Positions 10,914 to 22,976 of a stretch of DNA of 64,000 bases are shown one piece after another; positions within the stretch are counted from its first letter, which is position 1; every line of letters begins with the position of its first letter. The notes under the pieces are model-generated. The model did not search any database, was not told the origin of the DNA, and saw only the letters and a program-made list of their open reading frames with translations. A program made the position numbers and the translations under genes. The stretch lies in NCBI GenBank assembly GCA_950022295.1, contig OX465601.1, positions 111,867,501 through 111,931,500 of the forward strand, given 5' to 3'. Source of the DNA: Bromus sterilis (taxonomy: Eukaryota; Streptophyta; Magnoliopsida; Poales; Poaceae).

Positions 10914-12296
10914 TGATACGTCTCAAACGTATCTACTTTTTCAAACACTTTTGCTATTGTTTTGCCCTCATTCTTGCATGATTTGGACGAAACTAACCCG
11001 GAATAATGCTGTTTTCAGCAGAGCTGCCTGTATGGTTTTATTGTGTGCAGGAAAATGGATTTTTAGGTATCTCAGAAAATTCCGGGAAAATTCACTGAAA
11101 ATCCATGCACCAGAAGCTTCCACCAGCCAGAAGTGGGGCCAGAGGGGGGCCACAGGGGCCCTGGGCGCCTGGCTGGCGCGGCCCCACCCCTGGTCGCGCC
11201 GGGGGGCCGCCTGGGAGGCCTCCACCTCCTCTCGTGCCCTACCTCGACTCCTATTTATTCTCGTGACGGGAAAACCCCAGAACAGAAGTCGCTTTTCCAG
11301 TTTCCGTCGCGGAGCCGCCACCACCCTCTGTTCTTCTTCGGGAGGGCTAATCTGGAGGCTGATTTGGCCTCCGGAGAGGGGGGATCATCGCCATCGTCAT
11401 CACCATCACCAATCCATCCCTCCTCCATGACTTCTCTTCACATGTGTGAGTAATTCCCTGCTGTAGGCAAAGGGGATGGTAGGGATTGGATGAGTTAGAT
11501 CATGTAATAGTTTATCAGATTGTTGGGGCATGTTGCCTATCATCTAGATTGGTGTTTATCTTCTTTGCTTCAACTTGTTGCTCTTAATGCTTGTCACTTT
11601 GGGCCCGAGTGCCATGTTTTCATATCTGAACCCTATGTGTTTTCATGAATATATTTTTGTTCTTGATCCTATCTATGAGTTGTCTGCACCTATTATGGTC
11701 CGGAACCGGCGATCCCAAAAGTGACAGCTTGGGACACCAAAGGGGATGGTCCATAATTTGAGCATTCCATGTATACATTGAGTTTATTTCTTTGTTCCGG
11801 TGCTCTTTGACAGGAGCACCTTAATCTCCATAAGTTCCCTTTGGCCCCGTTCGTAGCGGGATGGTAGGACAAAAGATGTTGTGCAAGTTCTTATTACAAG
11901 CACGCACAACTACCTACGGGATACATGCCTAATGTTTGATATTTGCCTAGATGATCATTGCTTTTATGTGTGCCTTGCCTCGTGTTAGAATCTATTACAT
12001 GTTCACTCTCATCCATGCAGCGCCCAACCATCCATCTCCCTAGCCTACAGTGTTTTCAATCCTGCTGGTCATTAGTTGTTACTTTTGCTGTTTACTTTTT
12101 TTGTCGCCACCATCACTATCATATTACCATTACCACTTATCTTTCGTTGCAAGCAAGTATATTTCAGGTGCGGTTGAATTGATAACTCAACTGTCAAAGC
12201 TTATAAATACTCTTTGGCTCCCCGTGTGTCGAATCAATAAATTGGGTTAACTTACCCGCGAAGACTATCTCGATCCCTTACAGTTGTGGGTCATCA
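10914..12296 (+). repeat. 3' LTR of the Athila-like Gypsy
   Basis: It starts TGATACGTCTCAAACGTATC directly after the polypurine tract and ends GTGGGTCATCA, about 1383 bp. It contains a GC-rich block at 11120-11240, then CTATTTATTC at 11251-11260 as a probable TATA box. Short open frames inside it are shadows of the GC-rich block. Confidence 0.8.
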
Positions 12297-15200
12297 CACG
12301 CTCGTATCTCCAGGGTGGCGGGAACCTTGTTAGGGAACGCCCCACCGAGGCTATCCGACACGACGCAGCCCATCCTAGGCTCAACAGAGAGGCCATCCGC
12401 CGGACTATATCCTATGCGCCAAGGGGTCTAGGTCCCTCACCCTTGCACGATCCTGCACGGTGCGTGACTAGCCGGTGAAGCAAAAGCAAATCCAAATACA
12501 CACCGCTCGAGCGAAGAAGACTCAACTTCCCGGTGCAGGCCGCGGTACTGCTGACGTCTGAGGAGATTTCGGACAAACTACAACGCAGGGGAGCCCATAA
12601 CTCCTTATCCCATGTGAAGGTAGTGCGTACAGGCCTTTGCGGCCTCTCAAGTCATCCGCCGAACCATTTAGCATTTTAATTAACCTGCGTGACAACCGTT
12701 ATCATTGCCTCGACTTAACTGACCCGCGGTCAACGACAGCAGTCAGGACCACCAGTACATCAGTGCCTTCCCTGTCGTCCCACCAAGTCTCTGCGGTTAC
12801 CAACAAGGTGAACCGTCTCCTTACCTTGTCTCGCGTGTGCTCTTGGTAGAGCTTGACTTTTCGTGGTTTGGTAACTCTCGCGAGATACGAGCAGGGGCCA
12901 AGCACGCCAGTAACGTCTGTCGTACCCTCCCATTCGCTCCCGACAATATACCGCTCGCGGGCACCGTTGGGTCGCCCGGCTCTTACCTTTAAGGACACCC
13001 GTTGGTTCGAGTGCCTACCATTAAGTGAAACCAGGAGGTATCACCCTCGATGGCACACTTAAAGAGGTTTGACAGAGACGTCAGCGGAATGAACTAAAGA
13101 GGTAAACCTCGTATCATCCCGGTGATGCTACGCTACTGAGCCGACGAGAGTGAAATACGAGTTCGTCCACTCGTAAGTCAAACTCGAAGCGACTCGGCAG
13201 AGTCTCGCCGTTGTAAGTTACCTAGGGCGTATGCATTGATCCGTACCTGTTGCAGTTGTATATATTTTGTATCCGCGTAACTCCCCTGAGTGATCACGAC
13301 CCGCTATCTAATCCTAGCTAACAATGCGCAGGGCTCACTGCTGAAATAATGCATAAGTAATATAGGCAGCATAGGATAAAGGAGGTACATTAAGGGGCGA
13401 CAAAAACAGGCTATGCAATTGAATAGGATTTTAATCGTAGCAGCAGCAGTAACAATGCCTAGTGCAAGAAAGTACGGAAAGGTAGGCGATATCTGGGGAA
13501 GAGAATGGCTCTGCTTGCCTGGAAGCTCGGCAGTAGAGGTAGGGTCGTCGACGAAGTAGTCGTACCCAGCAGCGGTGTAGTCGACAGCAGCGGGGTCTAT
13601 CGGAGATAAGGGGGACAGTAAATACACATCAATCATAAACAAACATATGCATGACATGACAGATGCAATGTTAACGGTGTTCTAACGCAGTGCAATGTCG
13701 GGGCGGGAATTCATCCGGGGATGAACTGCCAGCTCCGGGTGATTACCGGACAGGGTGTCCGGAGGGGAAGGGTTCATGCCGGAGGTGTCGTGGACATCCG
13801 GCAAACGTATGAAGGGTGTATCCGTGTTAGTTGAGCTATTCTGAACAACTTTCGTGTTCAGAATAAATTCATCCGGATACATTAACAGTACCGGACAAAT
13901 CATCGGATAGCGTATCCGTTTTCGTTATATTTTTCTGATTAATTTTCATGTATAAAGTTTTTGAATCTGACTTACGGTTTAAAAGATATTTAAATTCAAA
14001 GTTTTAATCATTTTAAAAGATTTTCTAAATTATTTTATTAATTAAATAACAACATTATCCACAGAGGGGTTGACTAGTCAAACCTGACCAGTGGGTCCCA
14101 CTGGTCAGCCTCACATTGCTAATAAAATAATTAATTAAATTTAATTACCCACTAGACCCACATGTCAGCCACTATGACTAATATTAATTTATCTAAATAA
14201 ATATGCTGACAGGTGGGACCCAGGTGTAAGTGACACAGGGGTTTAATTAACAGGTTTATTTATTTAAAAGGGCATGGGCCCATATGTCATAGGTCCAGGG
14301 TTTTTTACTCTAACAGTTCTTTAATTAGGGGGCAGGGTTATTATCTAATCTGTTTAATTAGCATAATACTTAGGGGAGGGGGCCCCACTAGTCAGTGGGC
14401 TAGCCCATGGCTCCAACAGAGCACGCCGGCGGTGAGGCATTGGACGCGGCGGCGGCGAGCGGGGTGAGGGCTTCGGTGGCCTAACGGGGCAACAAGGGGC
14501 GGGAATCGGACGAGCTCGACGCCGCGCATCTACTGGGGCACGGCATGGTCGCCGGGGTCGACTGGAACAGCGGCCACGACGAGGCACAGGCGGCGGCCGG
14601 AGCATGGTGTGGTGGGGATGGATTCAGAGGGGCCAAATCGAAGTGCGGGGACTTGGAGAGGGAGCGGGAGCTCACATGGGTCCGGTAGGGAGGGGCAGCG
14701 GGCTCGGGGAGGCACTGCCGGCGATGAATCGCCGCGGCGGTTGCCGACGGCCGGGTGGATGTCGACGACGAATTCGTCGCCTGTGGTGCGTCCCGGACCA
14801 TGCTTGAGGGTGGGGAAGACCTGGAGGAGGACGGCGGCGGTCTTGGACGTGTTCTCGGGGTTCGGCGGGGTGCTTGGCCGCGTGAGCTCACGCCGGCGCG
14901 TTCATGGCGGCTCGGGCGCGAGGAAGAAGACGGAATCGAGCGCGGGGTGGGGGAATGGAGTGGCGCTAGGGGGTTCTAGGGTTAGGGTTCGGGGAGGGGG
15001 GCACGGGGCTTTAACCCCTCGACGGCAGTCGCCGATGGCCGCCACGGCACGGCTGACTGGCGTGGAGCCGCTGAATGCTCTCCACGCAAGGCCAAGGAAG
15101 AAGACAACGGGGAGGGGGGCGTGGTGGGCCGGGGTGTGTTGGGGGTGGGCTCGGCCCAGTGGGTGGCCTTGCCCCTGAGCGTAGTTTAGGTTTCTTTTTT

Positions 15201-15627
15201 TCCCTTTTTGTTGTATTTATTTTATTAACCTAGCATTTGAGTTTTGCAAAATATGAAAGTTGTTCCAATATTGGTGTTACATTTTGCACTATTGCTACAA
15301 AAAGTTTGGGCTCTAAATAAAATCATTTAGTAATTTATTTAGATAATAAATTATTAAGTTGGACCTTTTAAGTTACTGTTTGAATTGTTTGATTTATTCA
15401 ACAGCTTAATAAATTCCCAAGGTTGGTTGAACATGGTCCAATGATTATTTGGGATTTAACAAAAGTGGTTGCACCAATTTTGGACAAGGTTTTATTTATC
15501 ACATATTTTTAATACTCATGAAAAGGCATTTTGAGTTTGTGTTGATTCAAAATGATCAAGGTATGATTAGCAACAGTAATTGTGATTACTGTAGGTGATT
15601 ACTGTAGCGTGACACCCGGGATGTTAC
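12297..15627 (-). repeat. Partial minus-strand Gypsy-type LTR interrupted by the Athila-like element
   Basis: Read on the minus strand the segment begins TGTAACATCCCGGGTGTCAC at 15627, the same class of start as the other long LTRs here. It ends abruptly at 12297, exactly where the Athila 3' LTR stops, so the rest should lie left of the window. It abuts the minus non-autonomous Gypsy at 15628. A GC-rich stretch (14400-15180) carries overlapping frames on both strands that I do not accept as genes. No internal retroelement coding was found, so it is probably a solo LTR. Confidence 0.6.
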
Positions 15628-15961
15628 ATTTATGATGACAGAGTGTATCATGCCAAGGGTTGGATGTACCGGCGAAGGTGGACACCAACTCTCGGAGTGA
15701 GAAGAAGGCAATGCACGGCACGGAAGATGCTAGCAAATATGAGGAGGTGGAAGTGTCAACTTTCAATACTTACATTAGTTCGAAGAACTCGTGCAGTTAT
15801 TATCGGTAACTCTCAATCTAATAAGGAGGTTCACAAAAAGACAAGTACCCCGAGGAGGAGTGTATGGGTTTGGTTATCCTTGCGCATACTCGACTCATGG
15901 TACGTGAGTGTACTCTAATATCCGATCCCTCCAAAGATTAGTGATCCATCTAGTAGCTAGA
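15628..15961 (-). mobile_element. Minus-strand non-autonomous Gypsy, distal 3' UTR piece
   Basis: This piece is the reverse complement of about 24276-24615 in the plus-strand sister element. It stops at the CTAGA duplication flanking the solo LTR and continues at 19899. It is non-coding. Confidence 0.8.
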
Positions 15962-17070
15962 TGTAACATCCCAAAATTTTCCAAATTTTGGAATGTTAAT
16001 AAATAAATATCATTGGGTGAATTATTCTGATTTTCAAGGGAAATTAAAACTTTTGAGTTTTATTTAAACATTTTCAAAACCATTTATTAAAATTGGATAA
16101 TCAATTATCCAATAAAGAAAAATCTTGGTTGAGAGGTTTATTCAAAATCTATTCAACCTTTCTTGCTTTTTGATTATTTTTAAATTATGTGGAAACCACA
16201 ATAAAATAGCTTAGAGTAAGAATAAAATAACTTTCTGAAATTAATTGTGGGCCAATATTTATTTATTTATGAGTTATTTTCTTTGAATTTGGAGTTTATC
16301 TGATATTGGCGTTTAACGACTATTTAAATATTTCCGATAAGTCAACTAAATTAATGAGTGGAGATAATATGACTTCTCCAAAATTATTACTGGAAATATT
16401 TAATCATTCTTATTTGAATTCTTGGATATTTTATTAAATCATTTTGGTATTTATAAATCATAAAACTAATCTATGGAATTTCTTAATACCTTAGATGATT
16501 ATTTTTATTTTTATTTTATTTTGATAAAAAACTATTTATAAATTTACTTAGAGAGGGAAATATATTTTCCTACACTCTCTATATTTCTATTTAGCCTATG
16601 AAGTTTGTTGCTTTATCTGAAAGATAATAGATATTTTAATTTAGAATCCTAGTTCTTTGTGAGAAAATGGAAAACGGAAATCCTAAGCCAATTGGGCCAT
16701 GCCCATCTGTTCTTTTTTTCCTGTCTGTCTCTCTCTCTATTCTTTCCTTTGGGCCAAGTTTCCTCATTAGGCCCAATACATTTTTTTCCTAACCAAGCCC
16801 ACGCGGGACGTTCGCTCCCCTCCTTCGTCTCCCTCCTGTACGTGAACTTGGACACAAAACAGAAGCTACAACCATGGTTGCCTCCTTTCCCCTTCTCTAG
16901 TGGTCATTATAATCACCGTTTCATTTTGCCACCAATGATAAAAATGGTTAGAATCTTCTGGTGCACCCATTCAGGGAATTAAAACTCTATTTTATCGCTT
17001 TAATCTTCCAAATCTACATTGTATCCCGAATGTCAAAGGTCGGCATAGACTTGTCGATATCCCTCCACGG

Positions 17071-17080
17071 TATATATAAG
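17071..17080 (+). promoter_or_regulatory. TATA box in the 3.9-kb solo LTR
   Basis: TATATATAAG in a C-rich context, followed within 40-60 bases by CT-rich sequence, as expected for an LTR promoter reading rightwards. No RNA evidence is available here. Confidence 0.55.
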
Positions 17081-18961
17081 GACGACTTCAGATGAGCGAC
17101 GCGCGTCTCTCTTCCTCCACTTCCAAATCCCCCTCATAGACGGAAGTATGATCGTCTAACATGTCGGAAATTTCTCGCCGGAGTTCCCTCTGCCTCCGCG
17201 TTTCATCGTAGATGGCATCGCGTACGGTGAAGATCTAGGCCCAAATCTTCCTCCATTCTTTCTTATTTTCATCATCTCACATGTTGGACATGATTTTATT
17301 TATACTTCCGCAGCCGAAGCGCGACAACTCCATTGACGTGAACTCCGGTGACTTTTTTCAAAGTTCGGCGAGCTTTATCCGCTCGTCCAGGAAGACATCA
17401 TCGTCAAAACCCTTTCCGGAAGGTTTGGAAGGATCGTCTCCAGCCCGTACACAATCCCATATTCGTCGGAGTTCGTCTTTGAATCGAATTCGACAACGCC
17501 GACGAGAGCACCGCCTAACTCCGGCAACCCAACCACCAAACTCCGGTGAGCCTTATCATCTTTTGTTTTCAGCCATAGATCTTCAGATCAACGCCCCTCG
17601 TCGAGTCACTTAAGTGAAGGGGTATAGGCCACTGAGAATAAGACACGTGGCAAATTTTCTTTTATCCCGTAATTCTTTTTCAGAAAAACACACAAACTTC
17701 AGAAAATTATATCTCCTAGACCACAACTCCGATTTTGACAAATTTGATATCCCCGGAATCCTTGAAACATGTAGTTTATAATAGACCTAAAGTATTCCGT
17801 TTTTGATAAGTCCAGAAATTAATTATAATTTATATATGAATATGAGTATTTTACTATAGAGATTAATCCATAATTCATATGAAAATATTTCTTATACAAA
17901 AATTGGTCCCTAAAACCATATACTTCTGTTAGAAATCATTCCACATTTTTTTCACCTAAGTTTCGTTCATGTTTTGGCTCAACACTCCAATATCCTTTCT
18001 TTATCATAATTCAATTCCATCAATAGTTTAATTCTTATTCTTGAGTCAATCTTCTTGAGAAGATCATTAGGAACATCTCCAATCATATTCTATCAACAAA
18101 ACTTGGATTTAGTTATATGTTAATTAAATTCCTTTAACATAAATCTTTGTGCCATGCAACTCCTTAAACCCTATTCCATATTAACCTATCAAATTATGCT
18201 AACTTGGTGGACTCGCATAAATTGTATTAGTTGACATTTGATCTTGTAACTCTTGTGCCATGAACAAATTCCAATATCCTAAAACTCTTATGAATTCCAA
18301 GTTCCATAGTCAACCAAAGTCTAACATTCTAAATAGTTTCTTCATAGAATTTGGATCATAAAATCTTATCTCGCAATCATTCCATATAGTAAAATCATGA
18401 TCTTCACTTGGACCAATTTGTCCCAACCGTAGGATAAAATCTATGTCATACTTTCATACAATCTATCTTGACCCTATCCAAACCCATGACCATGTCTTAG
18501 CTATTATCTTAACAATATACAAGTTAAATAAATTGTGTTATTTACATGTATCTTTATTTGGATCTTCATTTGGATTTTGTTGTGTGTTGAAGTACTTTCC
18601 TTTATCGTTAGATATATCGTAAGGTGAAGGAGTGACGATACAAAAATAGAGTATGAACTTCAAGAGACTCAGGCAAGTTGCAACTTGATCATACTTTGTC
18701 CTATATTTTTTTAATATGCATGAACTCTTTCAATTTATTTTATGCATGAAAAGTTTTACCAAAGTTTTTACAAAGTATGTATTACTATTTAGAGCATTAG
18801 GATCAAAGCTTATATCTATGCTTATGCTTAGCCATGCTTGTATAAATGGGAGGGTTTGAAAAACCAAAACAAGTTTTTAAGCATTAAAACTTGCTCTCTT
18901 TTGGAGCAACGTTTTATGAAAACTTTTGAAAACAAAACTATAAAAATATATTTTTCTACAA

Positions 18962-19257
18962 GTGATTGCACCCGTCTGGGGTCTTGCACACCAAGTAATA
19001 GCGCTCGACGGAGGACTTGCATACTTGTGTGATTGCGCCCGACTGGGGTCTTGCACACTTGAGTGATTGCGCCTAATTGAAGTCTTGCACACCAAGTAAT
19101 TGCGCTCGACGAAGGACTTGCATACTTGAGTGATTGCGCTCAACTAGGGTCTTGCACACTATGGGATTGCGCTCAACTAGGGTCTTGCATACTAAGTGAT
19201 TGCGCTCGACGGAGGATTTGCACACTTGAGTAATTGCGCCTGGCTGAGGACATGCAC
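18962..19257 (+). repeat. Tandem array of about nine 33-34 bp units within the solo LTR
   Basis: Each unit has the form GATTGCGCYYRAC...GGxxTTGCAYACTxxRGT. Units start near 18963, 18998, 19030, 19064, 19098, 19131, 19164, 19197 and 19231. They diverge from each other by several bases, and alternate units look more alike (GACGGAGGACTTGCATAC versus TGGGGTCTTGCACAC). There are no unique spacers, so this is a minisatellite and not a CRISPR. Confidence 0.85.
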
Positions 19258-19898
19258 CGCTTCTAACTCTGAAGAGTCAAGACTTTATTTTCTAAAAATC
19301 TGTTTTAAGGGTTCTAGGTTAAGGATTGAGCACGAGGGTGTGTTTCACTTCAACCATGTATATATTTTACTTAGGTTGGAGATTTGTGCCTTGGTGTATC
19401 TACCCAAGTGTTTCACTCCAACCCTATATCTTTAAAAACTATTTTGTTTTTCAAAGAAAGTTTACAAATCTTAGTTAGGGGAAAATTGGTTTTTCGCAAA
19501 TAAACCCTATCTATTCACTTTACTAACCCCGCATGAATGATCTGTTATATTCCTTTTCTTTGCAACTTGCGAGTACATTCAATGTACTCACCCATTTGGG
19601 TTGTACTCACGTGCAGATGAAGACATGTAAGAGGCGATAGGATCACGGGTCTACACTCAACGAGCCCAGTGGCGTTGATGGAGCCCCTAGCTTAGTAAAG
19701 TATATGTTTCCGCTGTATTCTATGCCAGCCTTGAGCTGTGCAAGTTGTATGCAAATATGTAACTCTGGATCCTTCGTTTGTAGTAAAATGATGTATGTTT
19801 ACTTGGTATTCACTCTTGTTACTGTGTGTGCTAGCTACGATCCAGGATTAGCACAGTATGCACAGAGATTCGAATCTTATTAGATTCGGGTCGTTACA

Positions 19899-20394
19899 CT
19901 AGAGTTCTCAACTAGTTTTGTAGGTTCTGAAAATAAACACGGATTGCCCAAAATACGACGCCTATCACTAATAGGCTAAAGATCTTGACACCAAAAGTTC
20001 AAACATTAATCACAACAATACCTCAAAACTATTGTAAGTTACTACTAAAATTAAATAGCAACCTCAATTACCTACTTTCAAGACAAGACACAACTGTGCA
20101 ACAACCAACTCTCTTAACAATATAAACATGAAAACTAAAGAGAGTTACAGCAACAAACTAAACAAAAGTCAAGGCTCTTGCTAAAGACAAACTAATACTA
20201 AAACTAAACATGGCAGTAGCTACAAAAAGATAAAGAACACACAACGGCAAAAAGATAGGCATGAAAATCCTATGATGTGTTCTAGATCTTGAAAGTGGAG
20301 CGTGTTTCTCTCCCACACAAAGTAAGACGGGGTCTGACTTGTTATGAACAGCAAGCAAAACTAAACTAAACTAAAAATAAAACCTAAGAGCGAG
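19899..20394 (-). mobile_element. Minus-strand non-autonomous Gypsy, middle 3' UTR piece
   Basis: This piece is the reverse complement of about 23785-24285 in the sister plus element. It ends at GCGAG, the target-site copy of that plus insertion, and continues at 27432. It is non-coding. Confidence 0.85.
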
Positions 20395-22017
20395 TGATAC
20401 GTCTCAAACGTATCGATAATTTCTGCTCGCTCCATGCATGTTTTGTGTGATATTGCTATGATCTAGATACACTTTCATACACTTTTGATCATATTTGGAC
20501 TAACCTACTAACTCAGTGCACCCCAGTGCCAGTTCCTGTTTTCTGCTGTTTTTCTATTCCAGGTTTCCCCCATATTAAAAATTCTCCAAAAATTCGGGAA
20601 AAATCGGATAAAAAATCAGCGCAACGGAGTCTTCCAGAAGCACCCAAGTGGGGCCAAAGGGCCACCACCAGGGGCCTGGCCGCGCCAGGGGGCGCCTGGA
20701 CCCCTGGTGGCCCTCCTGGCTTCCCCCCCCCCCTCCGCCTATGTTTTATACTTCACGGGGAAACTCCGAAGAAAGAACCCTATTTCGCAAATTCTCCTCT
20801 GTTCCGCCGCCGCCGCGCTTCCAAGATCGGGAGCACCGTCAGGACCTCTCCCGGCACCCTGTCGGAGGGAGGATCGACCTCCGGGAGCTTCTCCTCCACC
20901 ATGGACGCTTCCCGGATGTGCCATGAGTAGTCTACCTTGGACCAAGGGTCCGTGATCAGTAGCTATGTGATTTTCTCCTCCCCTCTTTGTTCTTCATGGT
21001 TTAGACCTCGTGAGCTGCCCTACATGATCGAGGAACATATGTAATTCTTTCTGCTTTTGCTATGCTGAGTTTGATGGGATCTGATGGATTATGAGATTAT
21101 GTTCAGATTGTGATAGAGTAATATAATTGGTTCTTATCTTTTGTATTTTTGTTCTGAAGTAATTCTTACATGTTCTCCGTTGCTGTTTATTGCTTTTGCC
21201 AAGTGGTAGGTAGTGACTCCAAGAGGGAACGTTATGCTCGATTGTGGGTACATGCCCCCTGATGACACGCTTGAGTGACAGAAACATGAGTCTAGGGTAT
21301 GTGTTGTGGCCACAAGGAGTAAAACAACGATGCTTGTAACCGCGGTTACAAGGATTGATTACTTTACGCAAAGTTCTTTTAATGCAGTTGTATGTTGCTT
21401 TGGGTTTACACTTTGGGTGGGGCTCGCAACTTAATAGCAGCGAGATGTTCTGGATAGATATCTCAAGGTGGATGATTAGTAGTAGATGCAGATGGATTTT
21501 GGTCTACTTATTTTGGTGTACTGCCCATGCTTTTGAGCCTCTTCCTTTCTTTTGTAGCATAGTTAGCATTGCGGTGCGTTTATAATCCTGTCAATTTCCC
21601 TTCTGTAATTTGTTTACCTCGCATAGCAGTCTTATCGTCTTTTGGGAGAGAGACATCACTAGTGAACATCACGGGACCCCGGTCCATATTCTCATCACTG
21701 TTTACACGCTCATTTACTTTCTTGCTTTTTACTTTCAGTTGCTATCATTATCATTATCTTGTGTTTTTGATCCTTTGTAAACAACAAGACCGGAGAGATT
21801 GACAACCTCTCTGAACTTCGTTGAGAGCAAAGTTAATTGTGTTGTGTGCAGGTCCACGTCAGGTGCGCTGCTGACACCTACTTATCATCGCCGGAGTCCT
21901 ACTGGTCAATACTCAACCTCGGTATCTTCACCGAGGGAAACTTGCTGCTACGCTGCATCTTACCTTGCACTTGGGGTAACCAACGAAGGGCGAGAAGCAA
22001 TCCTCTCTCGCGTATCA
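20395..22017 (+). repeat. 5' LTR of the plus non-autonomous Gypsy
   Basis: It begins TGATACGTCTCAAACGTATC and ends CGCGTATCA. It matches the 3' LTR closely; by eye about six differences occur in the first 250 bp, with larger indels in the GC-rich block near 20650-20740. The expected TATA position reads TATGTTTTATAC (about 20739-20750), unlike the TATTTATTCTCC of the 3' LTR. Confidence 0.92.
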
Positions 22018-22027
22018 AGCGAATTTA

Positions 22028-22045
22028 TGGCGCCGTTGCCGAGGA
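22028..22045 (+). other. Primer binding site, Asp-tRNA type
   Basis: TGGCGCCGTTGCCGAGGA lies ten bases after the 5' LTR. It complements the acceptor end of plant tRNA-Asp, the primer typical of Athila-type Gypsy elements. Confidence 0.8.
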
Positions 22046-22289
22046 CTCCGAGTGATAAGATAGGGGAGTTGCCCACTACCTTTTACCTTGACTTTTTAGT
22101 CTTGTTAGTTTACCTTTATGTTTTTATCTTTGTGTCTTATATCAAAAATTACAAAAAAAAATCTGCCACACTGTTGCCACTATCCAAATTGTTGAGGACA
22201 CTAAAACTATTAGCACCCAATGCACTCCTTGTCCCATCGGACCTATTAATGGTGATGCTAATACCTCAACCGTAGAAGAAGAAACTCCT

Positions 22290-22976
22290 ATGAACATAGA
22301 GGGTTTCAAACAAGTGAGCTTAGATGACACTACTACCACCTTTGATAGTAGTGATATTGATTTTGACAGTTGCACCCTCTCAGAAGTTATCAGCTTATTA
22401 CACAAAATGTCTAGAGACCCCCACACTAGCACACTTAATCTTGCCTTCACGGAGCATATCACAAATGCTCTTGTCAAAGCTAGGGAGGAGAAGCTTAGGA
22501 TAGAAGCCTCCATACCTAGAAAGCTAGATGATGGTCGGGACCCCATGATCAAAATTAAATTAAATTACTTCTCTTGCTATGCTTTATGTGACGTTGGAGC
22601 TAGTACCTCCGTCATGCCCAAAAGAATGTATGATATGTTTGAATTGAAACCTTTTGATTCATGTTCTTTTGGTGTTCGCCTTGTCGACTCTTCCGTAAAG
22701 AAACCTTTGGGGAAGATCGACGATGTTCTTATCATTGTCAATGACAAATATGTTCCCGTTGATTTTATCATTATGGATATAGAGTGTGAACCTTTATGTC
22801 CAATTATTTTGGGATGTCCTTTTCTTCGCACCGTTGGTGCAATCATTGACATGAAAGAGGGGAATATAAAATTTCAATTCCCTCTCAAAAATGGGATGGA
22901 ACACTTCCCTGGAAAGAAATTCAAGTTACCTTTTGAATACGTTACACGGGCAAGCTATTCTCTTTCTCTTCATTAA
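22290..22976 (+). CDS. Retropepsin-like gag-pro remnant of the plus Gypsy element
   Basis: A 228-residue uninterrupted frame. The first 90 residues are an acidic, Ser/Thr-rich linker (TLSEVISLLHKMS). The aspartic protease fold follows: CDVGASTSVMPKRMYD near residues 99-114 carries the active-site Asp as D-V-G-A instead of the usual D-T/S-G-A. YVPVDFIIMDIE and IILGCPFLRTVGAIID then form the C-terminal half. The frame ends about 30 residues later with a stop, without RT. In autonomous relatives this region cleaves the polyprotein. Whether DVGA supports catalysis is uncertain. The element probably depends on enzymes from a partner. Confidence 0.8.
   Translation: MNIEGFKQVSLDDTTTTFDSSDIDFDSCTLSEVISLLHKMSRDPHTSTLNLAFTEHITNALVKAREEKLRIEASIPRKLDDGRDPMIKIKLNYFSCYALCDVGASTSVMPKRMYDMFELKPFDSCSFGVRLVDSSVKKPLGKIDDVLIIVNDKYVPVDFIIMDIECEPLCPIILGCPFLRTVGAIIDMKEGNIKFQFPLKNGMEHFPGKKFKLPFEYVTRASYSLSLH

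Larger units (their letters stand above)
6859..12296 (+). mobile_element. Athila-like Gypsy retrotransposon, 5' part outside window, lacking RT/integrase
   Basis: In order this segment holds the end of a retropepsin-like domain, a leader with LTR-like GC-rich sequence, an ATHILA ORF-1-like frame, a long 3' untranslated region, a polypurine tract and a 3' LTR. No reverse transcriptase, RNase H or integrase lies between the protease end and the second frame, so the element looks non-autonomous or internally deleted. Its 5' LTR and gag would lie left of the window, on the other side of the Copia insertion. Its 3' LTR end (TCATCA at 12296) abuts a minus LTR that it evidently interrupted. Confidence 0.8.
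15962..19898 (+). mobile_element. Solo LTR, 3.9 kb, TSD CTAGA
   Basis: It begins TGTAACATCCCAAAATTTTC and ends GGGTCGTTACA. It is flanked by the 5-bp direct repeat CTAGA at 15957-15961 and 19899-19903. The host sequence on both sides joins into one continuous stretch of the minus Gypsy. No coding region was recognised within. A TATATATAAG box lies at 17071-17080 and a 33-34 bp tandem array near the 3' part. A solo LTR from unequal recombination is the simplest reading; a short LARD-like insertion is the alternative. Confidence 0.8.

Noticed and set aside
14354..15178. Long overlapping GC-rich open frames on both strands
   Set aside because: They lie within a Gypsy-type LTR, overlap each other in opposite directions, and have only Arg/Pro/Gly-rich low-complexity translations. 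They are best explained by GC content, not coding.
18962..19257. Regularly spaced repeats resembling a CRISPR array
   Set aside because: Units are contiguous and diverged with no unique spacers, inside a plant LTR, with no cas genes. This is a minisatellite.
15962..19898. Independent gene(s) in the 3.9-kb LTR, for example the frame at 17281-17613
   Set aside because: The segment has LTR ends and a CTAGA duplication. The frame is a short Ser/Arg-rich stretch downstream of the LTR TATA box with no recognised domain.
20526..20955. Open frames in the GC-rich block of the Gypsy LTRs (also 26036-26368 and 10968-11453)
   Set aside because: They recur at the same place in each LTR, are open in several frames, and overlap the LTR promoter region. 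No protein family was recognised.
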